Positions 49,923-57,034 of a stretch of DNA of 58,348 nucleotides are shown here, piece after piece (position 1 is the stretch's first letter; every line of letters begins with the position of its first letter). The notes under the pieces are model-generated. The model did no database searches. It saw nothing but the letters and a program-made list of their open reading frames with translations, and was not told where the DNA came from. This DNA comes from JBBDKV01 sp040879165. GTDB taxonomy: Bacteria > Patescibacteriota > Microgenomatia > UBA1400 > PJMF01. A program made the translations under genes and the position numbers. Location: the NCBI GenBank assembly GCA_040879165.1, contig JBBDKV010000029.1, forward strand, positions 1 to 58,348, read 5' to 3'.

Positions 49923-51077
49923 TTACTTCTCAATCCAAGCTCGAATTTCTTGACTTAATCGCACCATGTATCGAACATTATGAATACTGGCCAAGCGATA
50001 ATAGGCAAGCTCTTTCGTTTTGTAGAGATGGTGTAAGTATGCTCGAGTATACCCCGACACGCAAGTATGACAATCACAATCAGCATCTATAACTCTGGTA
50101 TCTCGATAGAATTTTTTCGAACTAATCCGCACCCTACCTTGAGAATACTCAGATTGAAATGCAAGACTGCCCTTCTCTTCAACCAATTGTCCAGTGTAAA
50201 GACTGCCATTACGAGCCAGACGAGTTGGTCCAACGCAATCAAACATATCTACGCCATTTAGAATCGCAGCTAACAAATCTTCCGGATCTCTACCCAAACC
50301 CATAGCATATCGCGGCTTGTCTTCAGGTAAAATATCCTTCAACCAATTCAAAATCTGAACTGTTCCCTCCCTATTGTAGCCAATAGTTTCTCCACCAATG
50401 GCAATGCCATCAAACGGCAATTGGCTCATGTAGCGGGCAGACTCTTTGCGCAAATCTTCAAAAAGACTTCCTTGAACAATACCAAATAATGCTTGGTACT
50501 GACCATACTGGCTCAGCCGATCGGTACTCTCCCATGCATCAAGACATTGTTTTGCCCAACGATGAGTTCTGGCTAATGAAATACTTGCTTTTCTGTAGGA
50601 AAGTGAGTCTGACATAGCCTCATCAAATGTCATGATAATATCGGCACCTATACTCTGCTGTATCTCGATGGACTTTTCTGGAGAAAAGTGGTGATTTGAT
50701 CCATCAATGTGCGATGTAAAGCCAACACCCGTCTCATCAACAGTAGCTAATTTTGATTGAGCTTGAGTTCCCAAGGACAAAACCTGAAAGCCACCAGAGT
50801 CTGTTAAAATTGGCTTCTGCCACCCCATAAACGCATGCAATCCCCCCAAGGCTTCAAGAGTGTCTGTTCCAGGTCTTAAATACAAATGATAGGTATTGGC
50901 TAATATAACGTCGCTATCCAGCTGCAACAGATCTTGCTGATCAAGGCTTTTAACTGAGGCAACTGTCCCCACCGGCATAAAAATTGGAGTCCGAATTAAC
51001 CCATGAGGCGTGGTCATTGTGCCCGAGCGAGCTCGGCCTTTGGTTGTGGAAACTTTGAATGAAAAAGGTTGTGACAT
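49923..51077 (-). CDS. tgt: Queuine tRNA-ribosyltransferase
   Basis: A TIM-barrel enzyme (384 aa) that exchanges guanine-34 of tRNAs with GUN anticodons for a queuine precursor. Family signatures: FMPVGTVASVKSLDQQDLLQ, ANTYHLYLRPG, ILTDSGGFQVLSLG with the catalytic Asp, GIVQGSLFEDLRKESARY, and zinc ligands in DCDCHTCVSGYTRAYLHHL (C-x-C-x-x-C...H). The protein is complete and normal in length. queA and the preQ1 pathway are not in the window, so the base may be imported. It is 38 bp from tsf on the same strand. Secure. Confidence 0.96.
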   Translation of the reverse strand: MSQPFSFKVSTTKGRARSGTMTTPHGLIRTPIFMPVGTVASVKSLDQQDLLQLDSDVILANTYHLYLRPGTDTLEALGGLHAFMGWQKPILTDSGGFQVLSLGTQAQSKLATVDETGVGFTSHIDGSNHHFSPEKSIEIQQSIGADIIMTFDEAMSDSLSYRKASISLARTHRWAKQCLDAWESTDRLSQYGQYQALFGIVQGSLFEDLRKESARYMSQLPFDGIAIGGETIGYNREGTVQILNWLKDILPEDKPRYAMGLGRDPEDLLAAILNGVDMFDCVGPTRLARNGSLYTGQLVEEKGSLAFQSEYSQGRVRISSKKFYRDTRVIDADCDCHTCVSGYTRAYLHHLYKTKELAYYRLASIHNVRYMVRLSQEIRAWIEK

Positions 51078-51115
51078 GCAGTATGTCCGCTCACTTTTCT
51101 CCAGAAAAGTATCTA

Positions 51116-51574
51116 TTATTCACCAACGGAGTAGCGAATAAAGCGTTTTAAAATCATATTCTCGCCAATTTTGCCGCTCAATTGTTTGATCATATCTGCA
51201 ATAGTTACGCTAGCATCCCGAATATTTTCTTGTTCTAGCAGCTCGTCTACAGTTTCTGGTTTCATAGCCGCAACCTGCATAGCAATTTCATTTGCTACAG
51301 TACGAAACTCTTCATTGCGAGCCACAAAATCAGTCTCACATTGTAACTCAACTAAAGCCGCTACTTTGCCAGTACTGTGAACATAACTTGCTATATATCC
51401 CTCTTTTGTTTCTCGATCAGCTTTTTTTTCAGCTTTTGCCAAGCCTCTCTCCTTCACTACCTTCTCAGCTTTTTTTAGATCTCCACTTGCTTCTTCTAAG
51501 GCTTTTTTGCAATCCATCACAGCTGCGCCAGTTGCTTCACGAAGTTTTTTGATGTCTGCGGGGGATACTGTCAT
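51116..51574 (-). CDS. tsf: Elongation factor Ts, short form
   Basis: EF-Ts recycles EF-Tu by exchanging GDP for GTP. The 152-aa protein has the UBA-like start IKKLREATGAAVMDCKKALE (about residues 9-28) and a single core domain with VALVELQCETDFVARNEEFR (TDFVARN signature) and GENMILKRFIRYSV. Most bacterial EF-Ts proteins have two core subdomains and 280 aa; this has one, a Thermus-like reduced form. It follows rpsB by 17 bp, the normal rpsB-tsf order. Secure. Confidence 0.95.
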   Translation of the reverse strand: MTVSPADIKKLREATGAAVMDCKKALEEASGDLKKAEKVVKERGLAKAEKKADRETKEGYIASYVHSTGKVAALVELQCETDFVARNEEFRTVANEIAMQVAAMKPETVDELLEQENIRDASVTIADMIKQLSGKIGENMILKRFIRYSVGE

Positions 51575-51591
51575 GATGTGATCCTTCTAGG

Positions 51592-52314
51592 TTATTTGTT
51601 CCGGTCAGCTCGACCAGCTTTGTAGCCAGCTGCCACATACTTGATAATATACGCGAGAGATTTGCGACCATCGTCATTTGCTGGAATCGGAATCGTCACA
51701 TCATCAGGGTTTACATTGGAGTCAACAATAGCTATGGTTGGCGTATTGATACTCTTTGCCTCTCGAATAACGATATCTTCTTTATTGACATCAACTACAA
51801 ACAGCGCGTCTGGTTGAGATGTTAAATCTCGAATGCCGTCAAAAAAGCGTCGAAGTCTAATCAATTCTTTTTCGAGCTGGACTCGCTCATATTTTGTGTA
51901 TTTGTCGTATGCACCTGACTCAAGCCCTTTTTCAATAGTGATCATTTTTTTCAAGGAAATTTTGACCTGTTCCCAGTTGGTGAGCAAGCCGCCCAACCAC
52001 CTTGCGGTGATATACATCATTCCAGAATCCACAGCTGCCTCTTCAATTAGATCACGAGCTTGTTTTTTGGTACCAACAGCAATCAATGTTTTGTTGTCTT
52101 TGCCCAGCTGATAGGCTGCGTTATACGCCAGCTGTAACTGCTCAGCTGTTTTTTCCAAATTAAAAATGTGCACACCGTTTTTTTCTATATAAATCCATGA
52201 TTCCATTTTAGGATTGCGTTTAGATTTTTGATGACCAAAATGAACTCCTGCTTCAAGGAGGTCTGCCAGTTCAATATCTGGAGCTTTTTCGGGAAGTTTA
52301 GAAATATCTAGCAT
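51592..52314 (-). CDS. rpsB: Ribosomal protein uS2
   Basis: A 240-aa small-subunit protein that docks late on the 30S near the platform. The start at 52314 (MLDISKLPEKAPDIELADLL) has AAGGA at 8 nt upstream; the frame is open 16 codons further, but that part lacks S2 similarity. The family pattern follows: EAGVHFGHQKSKRNPKMESW, TLIAVGTKKQARDLIEEAA, RWLGGLLTNWEQVK and FVVDVNKEDIVIREAKS. It begins the rpsB-tsf pair, with Tgt and LytR_C genes further downstream on the same strand. Secure. Confidence 0.96.
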   Translation of the reverse strand: MLDISKLPEKAPDIELADLLEAGVHFGHQKSKRNPKMESWIYIEKNGVHIFNLEKTAEQLQLAYNAAYQLGKDNKTLIAVGTKKQARDLIEEAAVDSGMMYITARWLGGLLTNWEQVKISLKKMITIEKGLESGAYDKYTKYERVQLEKELIRLRRFFDGIRDLTSQPDALFVVDVNKEDIVIREAKSINTPTIAIVDSNVNPDDVTIPIPANDDGRKSLAYIIKYVAAGYKAGRADRNK

Positions 52315-52423
52315 AGTACTGTCCTTTTTTCGCACTTTATGAAATGCTGGCGTCGTGCGCAAACTCAGGACTTAGACACACGTCACCATGATAATTACTA
52401 GGTGTAGTATATCACAGTACGGC

Positions 52424-53335
52424 TTATTTGGCAGATTGAGATACACGAAGCGCGTTTTCCAACAAACAAATCACTGTCATTGGCCCCACCCCACCAGGAA
52501 CAGGTGTAAGCAGCGCGGCTTTTTGCGACACCGATTGACGATTAACATCTGGAAAAGGCTCACCAACATCAATTATGATGCTGTTGTGAGCAATCAAATC
52601 ACCTGTAATGAGCTGTTTTTGACCTGTTGCTGACACAATAATGGAAGCATCTTGCAGTCCTTGACCACTTTCTACTCGCTGTCTAAACTGGCGACGAGTC
52701 AGCAACTCCACTTCATACCCTCTAGTTTGCAATTCAAAAAATAACGGAGTACCTAACAAATCTGAAACACCAATGATGACCACTTTTTCTGGATGGTTGT
52801 GTTGGCTCGTAGCGTTCGATTCCGCTGCTACTACCATTTTTGCTTGCTCAATAACTTCAACCACAGCTTGGCAAGTTGCTGGCAGTACCATGCCTTTCTC
52901 ACGCCAGTCCCCTCGCCGAACTGCCTCTAGTGTCTCAGGGTGCAAACCATCAACGTCCTTGTCGATAGCAATACGCGAAACAAGACTCCCCCACCACTCT
53001 GCAAACACCAGACTTGTTGTGTTTGTCTGATGAGATAGCCAAACTTTTTTGGTCGGCTTTTGGATAATAATTCCAGTAATTTCAGTATCTTGATTTAACT
53101 GCTGAATCGCCAGCACCACCTCATCCACAGTATCAGTCACCGAAAAATGCCGCACCTGATAGGAAATCCCTACCCGCTCGGCTGCTTGCTGCTTGAGCCT
53201 TGTATACAGCTGACTACCAGCATCTTCATCAAATAGTACTGCTCCAATGCCAATTGGTGACTGAGAAGCTGCCACTTGCTCACGCAATTGGGCTTCTTTT
53301 TGCGCGGCCAGCTGATAGCCATCAAAAATAATCAT
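52424..53335 (-). CDS. folD: Bifunctional methylene-tetrahydrofolate dehydrogenase/cyclohydrolase
   Basis: FolD (303 aa) interconverts 5,10-methylene- and 10-formyl-tetrahydrofolate for purine, thymidylate and initiator-tRNA formylation. The N-terminal catalytic part has the Lys-bearing YTRLKQQAAERVGI and IIIQKPTKK in place of the standard QLPLP; the NADP domain has DKDVDGLHPET, VIIGVSDLLGTPLFFELQ (usual GRSxIVGKP) and TPVPGGVGPMT. The substitutions in two usually strict motifs (QLPLP and GRS) are notable and the protein also carries an extra loop (HQTNTTSLVFAEWW). glyA lies in the same window. Family secure, activity probable. Confidence 0.9.
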   Translation of the reverse strand: MIIFDGYQLAAQKEAQLREQVAASQSPIGIGAVLFDEDAGSQLYTRLKQQAAERVGISYQVRHFSVTDTVDEVVLAIQQLNQDTEITGIIIQKPTKKVWLSHQTNTTSLVFAEWWGSLVSRIAIDKDVDGLHPETLEAVRRGDWREKGMVLPATCQAVVEVIEQAKMVVAAESNATSQHNHPEKVVIIGVSDLLGTPLFFELQTRGYEVELLTRRQFRQRVESGQGLQDASIIVSATGQKQLITGDLIAHNSIIIDVGEPFPDVNRQSVSQKAALLTPVPGGVGPMTVICLLENALRVSQSAK

Positions 53336-53388
53336 AGCGTGTATTGTACTTGATTATCGTCAATATTACTCGAATAACAAACACAGAC

Positions 53389-53417
53389 TTGACATTTGCA
53401 GACGCGCTGAGCATACT
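53389..53417 (+). promoter_or_regulatory. Sigma70 promoter for the B12-controlled gene
   Basis: Perfect TTGACA (53389-53394), 17-bp spacer, CATACT (53412-53417). The start would be near 53424, just before the cobalamin aptamer. Confidence 0.65.
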
Positions 53418-53423
53418 GCGCCC

Positions 53424-53560
53424 ACATCTCTGTGGAATCCAGTGAAATCCTGGAACTGTGCCGCAACGGTAAATTTGACCTGTTCAAATGAGTCCGGTCT
53501 TCAGAGAGTCACCAAAAGAGTTGGTGATCCGACGAGCATCGGGCGTGTTGTATACCAAAA
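53424..53560 (+). ncRNA. Cobalamin riboswitch
   Basis: The conserved core is visible: GGAATCCAGTGAAATCCTGG corresponds to the P3 hairpin region GGGAAnnCGGTGnAAnTCCG, CTGTGCCGCAACGGTAAA matches GCUGnCCCGCAACGGUAA, and GAGTCCGGTCTTCAGAGAG matches the region before the B12 box (GAGTCAGGAnACCTGCC). The 3' part has further hairpins (GTCACCAAAAGAGTTGGTGA). Limits are approximate. The aptamer lies between the promoter at 53389 and the terminator at 53586. High confidence in the class. Confidence 0.85.
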
Positions 53561-53582
53561 GCAAGTATTTTTAGCCACGCAG

Positions 53583-55433
53583 ATGCTCCTCAATATGAGG
53601 AGTTTTTTATTTTCAGAACGACCATTTTCACACGATGCGGCAGGAACTGCGCCATCTATCACGAGAGTTGCTAAAAAAAATCAAGGAAAAGATTCCAAAG
53701 TAATTTCTTTTTCTGAGTTTTTGAATAGAAAGCAGCGCAAAACTGCATCACGAGCAGATGTCTGGAAAACGAGCTTTTATCTTGATCGGGCTCAATTTGA
53801 GAACCCAACTACTTCGCTGAATAAAACGGATACCCTTCTACAACTAAAAAATGAGCTGGCCGTAGATCTCAAAAGCTTGTTTGATGAGCACGTTGCACAA
53901 CGCCTCAACAACAACTACGACTACGGACCAACTGGAATGCGGAATGGCTACACGGAAACCATGTCACAGATTGCACTCAACCATGTTGAGTACCTTAGAA
54001 AAGCTGGGCTGAGCACGGTGCGCGCCAAGCAAGAATACGCTGTAGCGCAAACAGTTGAAGCTTGGATGGCAGCTGTTGATTCTGAAGAAAAATTCCTGGT
54101 CTGGGTCAGCCCGCGTGGCGTTGAGCTTGAAGGATACCCTGGAACTGATCCTGAAAACTATGTCCTGATCAATGTCTGTGAGCGGACAGGCAAACACTCA
54201 TTTCTGCTACGCCAGTTTCGCAGTTATGATCTAAATGTAGATCTGCCACAATTACAAGAAAACATTGCGAATACTTGTCAGGGTCGAATCGCTGATGTAC
54301 CCAATACAAATCAACAGCATCCAGAACTGCCCATTATTTCCCGCTTACTCTATCTTCCGAACGACACTCCCCTCTCAGAGATCACTAGTTGCATCTATCA
54401 AAATAAAGAAAACTGGGTGGTTGCTATTGATGAAAAATTGCCTGATATACCACTTGAAGCATATCAGGTTGAGCAAGCTAAACTGACTGACTATTGTCTT
54501 GATGAGTTTGAGAAAGTATATGGCGACAGCACTCTCAGTGCTGATCAAATCAGCAGTTTGTACGATGGGCTAATACAGCTGACGATACAAAAATTGGCCA
54601 AATGGGTAGACGATCACGCTCAGAACTATGAGCACCGTATAGAGCAACCGTACCAGTTAAATTTGACAGAACTGGATGAAGCTTGGCAAGTACGACGAAA
54701 AGAACTCCTGGGAAATGCCCTCACCAAACAAGAACGCTCAGTGCTGGATCACTTTGCCACTGCTTCACAACTTGCCGCAGGTTCACCAATGGGTCGGCTG
54801 ATGAGTATGGCACATTGTGTTGTTGGCACGCCATTTTCTACGGCACTTCGACCAGACATTTTTCAAGCTTTGCAAATTAATCAGTTGACGCGCGCTCAGC
54901 TCATTGATGTTATTGGTGCTGAGCGCGCTCAAAAATGGAGTGAGGGCACCTGTCTGCAGTGTAAAAAATCGGGAATCTTGGTTGGCGAGTGCTCAATTTG
55001 TCTAAACTGTGAACTCACCATGGGCGACCAGAAAGGACTAGAAAAGGAGTCCGACCAATTAAAAAAATACCTAATTGACTCAGCGACGCCACAAGAAAAG
55101 GCACGGGCAGCTCAACTGCATCAACAACTTACTAAGCACCTATTCAAAAAAAGCATCGGACTCCAAGAACTGCTTGACTCCAACTACCTAGACCCTTCGG
55201 CAATCCAAGGCTCGGACACAATATCGGACACAACAAGCGACACTTTTTCCAAAATTGCAGAAGTACTCTACCAATCTACCAATCCTATTCAAACATTAGA
55301 AACTATCATTCAACGACTGACAATTTTTGGTACGAATAGTGATCTAAATCACAATAATAACTTGCTATTTCAAGCTAATGACACTGGCAATAATTTTCAA
55401 GAAATTACTGTAAAAAAGCGCGCAGCCGCGTGA
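53583..55433 (+). CDS. Unrecognised B12-riboswitch-controlled protein with a five-Cys cluster
   Basis: About 616 aa from the ATG at 53583 (alternative ATG 53595, in the terminator loop; no ribosome site at either). The frame is open upstream to 53442, but that part is the riboswitch. No signal or membrane helix. Segments visible: a helical N-terminal part (LLQLKNELAVDLKSLFDEHV), YDYGPTGMRNGYTETMSQIA, a beta-rich middle (FLVWVSPRGVELEGYPGTDP, ENYVLINVCERTGKHSFLL), a helical part (QLTIQKLAKWVDDHAQ), and a cluster Cys457-x2-Cys460-x9-Cys470-x2-Cys473-x2-Cys476 that may bind a metal. It lacks the motifs of ribonucleotide reductase, MetE and B12 transporters. The 3' end overlaps nfo by 29 bp, convergently. 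Function unknown; probably replaces or supports a B12-dependent process. Confidence 0.75.
   Translation: MLLNMRSFLFSERPFSHDAAGTAPSITRVAKKNQGKDSKVISFSEFLNRKQRKTASRADVWKTSFYLDRAQFENPTTSLNKTDTLLQLKNELAVDLKSLFDEHVAQRLNNNYDYGPTGMRNGYTETMSQIALNHVEYLRKAGLSTVRAKQEYAVAQTVEAWMAAVDSEEKFLVWVSPRGVELEGYPGTDPENYVLINVCERTGKHSFLLRQFRSYDLNVDLPQLQENIANTCQGRIADVPNTNQQHPELPIISRLLYLPNDTPLSEITSCIYQNKENWVVAIDEKLPDIPLEAYQVEQAKLTDYCLDEFEKVYGDSTLSADQISSLYDGLIQLTIQKLAKWVDDHAQNYEHRIEQPYQLNLTELDEAWQVRRKELLGNALTKQERSVLDHFATASQLAAGSPMGRLMSMAHCVVGTPFSTALRPDIFQALQINQLTRAQLIDVIGAERAQKWSEGTCLQCKKSGILVGECSICLNCELTMGDQKGLEKESDQLKKYLIDSATPQEKARAAQLHQQLTKHLFKKSIGLQELLDSNYLDPSAIQGSDTISDTTSDTFSKIAEVLYQSTNPIQTLETIIQRLTIFGTNSDLNHNNNLLFQANDTGNNFQEITVKKRAAA
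53586..53608 (+). terminator. Intrinsic terminator (expression platform) after the cobalamin aptamer
   Basis: CTCCTC (53586-53591) and GAGGAG (53597-53602) flank a 5-nt loop and are followed by six T. A competing pairing exists: GAGCATC at 53534-53540 is complementary to GATGCTC at 53582-53588, which would remove part of the 5' arm. Binding of cobalamin to the aptamer should favour the terminator. Confidence 0.8.
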
Positions 55434-56289
55434 TGTTTTCGGCGTCTGGACCATTGCCATCAAAGCCGGGTGTCTCGGTGATCAGTGGAATTGACGCGAC
55501 CTCGGTGCGCTGCAGAAACGATTGAAAGCCCTCAGAAGGGATCTGACCTTCACCAAGATTTTGATGACGATCTCGATATGAGCCCAGCCCATCTTTACTG
55601 TCATTAACATGAATGCAGCGTAAGCTATCCCAGAGCTTGAGCTTTGTAATAGTGCCAGAGAGATCAATGCCCAACTTCTCATCTGCACCTGCTATCAAAT
55701 TGTATCCTGCAGCATGAGCATGGCAGGTATCCACACACCAGCCTAGACGACCGCTGCTGACATATCCACCCTGTTTCTCTAGTGCGGTAAGTAAATAGGC
55801 AATTTCAGAAAGATCGCCGCCAATTTTTCCATTGCGAGAGGCAGCATTTTCAATAATAAAATGCGATGTCGCTGGTGACTGTTTTAGAATTTCTCCGATT
55901 GATTCAATCAACTGTGGTGCAACTGCCTCAAAGCCGCGACCCTGATGACTGCCTACATGCACCACTACTCCAGCACCTTCTATCAATGCGTCAAACTGCA
56001 ATTCGTCGGTCAGAGCTTCGACAGATTTTTGAACAGATTCGGGTTTATTACTTGCTAAGTTAATTAAATAAAGCGAGTGAATAAAGATTGGTTCAACAAG
56101 TAAAGATCTTTTATTTGAAGACAATTTTTCTGTATCAATAGATGCTATATCTGGCCGCTTCCAAACCCGAGGACTGCCCGAAAAGAGCTGTACGCAGTTG
56201 CACCCAATTTCTGAGGCTCGTTCTAACGCTTTGTGATGACCACCCGCTGCTGAAACATGAGCACCGATTTTTTTAATATCTTTTTGCAT
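55405..56289 (-). CDS. nfo: Endonuclease IV
   Basis: A zinc-dependent apurinic/apyrimidinic endonuclease (294 aa) of base-excision repair. A TIM barrel with the family patterns: IGAHVSAAGGHHKALERASE at the start, CNCVQLFSGSPRVWK, GVVVHVGSHQGRGFEA, IIENAASRNGKIGGDL, CVDTCHAHAAGYN and HVNDSKDGLGSYRDRHQNLG, which carry the three-zinc His, Asp and Glu ligands, and LITETPGFDGNGPDAENI at the end. Its promoter shares a 28-bp gap with the divergent FkbM gene. A short GC stem with a T run at 55411-55430 may terminate it. Secure. Confidence 0.96.
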   Translation of the reverse strand: MQKDIKKIGAHVSAAGGHHKALERASEIGCNCVQLFSGSPRVWKRPDIASIDTEKLSSNKRSLLVEPIFIHSLYLINLASNKPESVQKSVEALTDELQFDALIEGAGVVVHVGSHQGRGFEAVAPQLIESIGEILKQSPATSHFIIENAASRNGKIGGDLSEIAYLLTALEKQGGYVSSGRLGWCVDTCHAHAAGYNLIAGADEKLGIDLSGTITKLKLWDSLRCIHVNDSKDGLGSYRDRHQNLGEGQIPSEGFQSFLQRTEVASIPLITETPGFDGNGPDAENITRLRAFLQ

Positions 56290-56317
56290 GATTCTATCCT
56301 ACAATAGCTAGCGGAAT

Positions 56318-57034
56318 ATGCCCACTCGCAAGATTGATCGATTTACCGTTCATTACACAAATGCCGACGAACTGCGTCTACTAAAACGTGAGATTTTTAC
56401 TGATCACTGCTACTATTTTGAATCCAAAAATCCCCAACCCAAAATCATTGACGTTGGTGCTCACATCGGTCTCAGCACGCTCTACTTCAAAAAGCTCTTT
56501 CCCAGTTCGAGCATTATTGCTATTGAGCCGCACCCCACTGCCGTCACACTACTGGAACAAAATATTTGGGAAAATGGCTTAACAGATGTGCGTGTATGTG
56601 CCGCTGCAACCTCACCATTTGCCCAACCAATTACGCTCCATGAAGATACTGACAAAACCTGGCTCAGCACCACCAGCATGCATGAGCGGGCTTGGAATGC
56701 AGAAATGCCAACCACACCGCTCTCACATTCTCTAGAGAGTATCGATCTTGCCTCACTACTCAAAGAACCTGTTGATCTGCTAAAAATGGATATTGAAGGA
56801 ATGGAACAGGCGGTGCTATCACAGCTACCCACGACTACACTACAAAATATTGGACAAGCAGTTATTGAGTTTCACCCCACAGCTGGACAAAATATTGAAC
56901 AATTTGTGGAACTACTCAAGCAAGCTAACTTTAGCATAACGATCTCCAAACAAGGAAAAGCTATCACTCCGCAAAAAGCCAGTGGGCTGAGTATGATTCA
57001 CGCCACCAACAGACACTTGTTCAATCAGAGCTGA
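56318..57034 (+). CDS. FkbM-family methyltransferase
   Basis: A 238-aa SAM-dependent methyltransferase. The N-terminal region holds motif I IIDVGAHIGLSTLYFKKLFP (about residues 48-67) and IIAIEPHPTAVTLLEQNIWE, then VDLLKMDIEGMEQAVL, the DxEG motif typical of the FkbM family. FkbM proteins O-methylate sugars, polyketides or glycolipids, so a cell-surface glycan is a likely substrate. TACAAT (56300-56305) lies 12 nt before the ATG. It ends 1 bp from the convergent glyA stop. Family secure, substrate unknown. Confidence 0.88.
   Translation: MPTRKIDRFTVHYTNADELRLLKREIFTDHCYYFESKNPQPKIIDVGAHIGLSTLYFKKLFPSSSIIAIEPHPTAVTLLEQNIWENGLTDVRVCAAATSPFAQPITLHEDTDKTWLSTTSMHERAWNAEMPTTPLSHSLESIDLASLLKEPVDLLKMDIEGMEQAVLSQLPTTTLQNIGQAVIEFHPTAGQNIEQFVELLKQANFSITISKQGKAITPQKASGLSMIHATNRHLFNQS

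Noticed and set aside
53583..55433. B12-independent ribonucleotide reductase as the riboswitch-controlled gene
   Set aside because: The glycyl-radical or class I/II reductase motifs are not visible; the Cys cluster alone is not enough.
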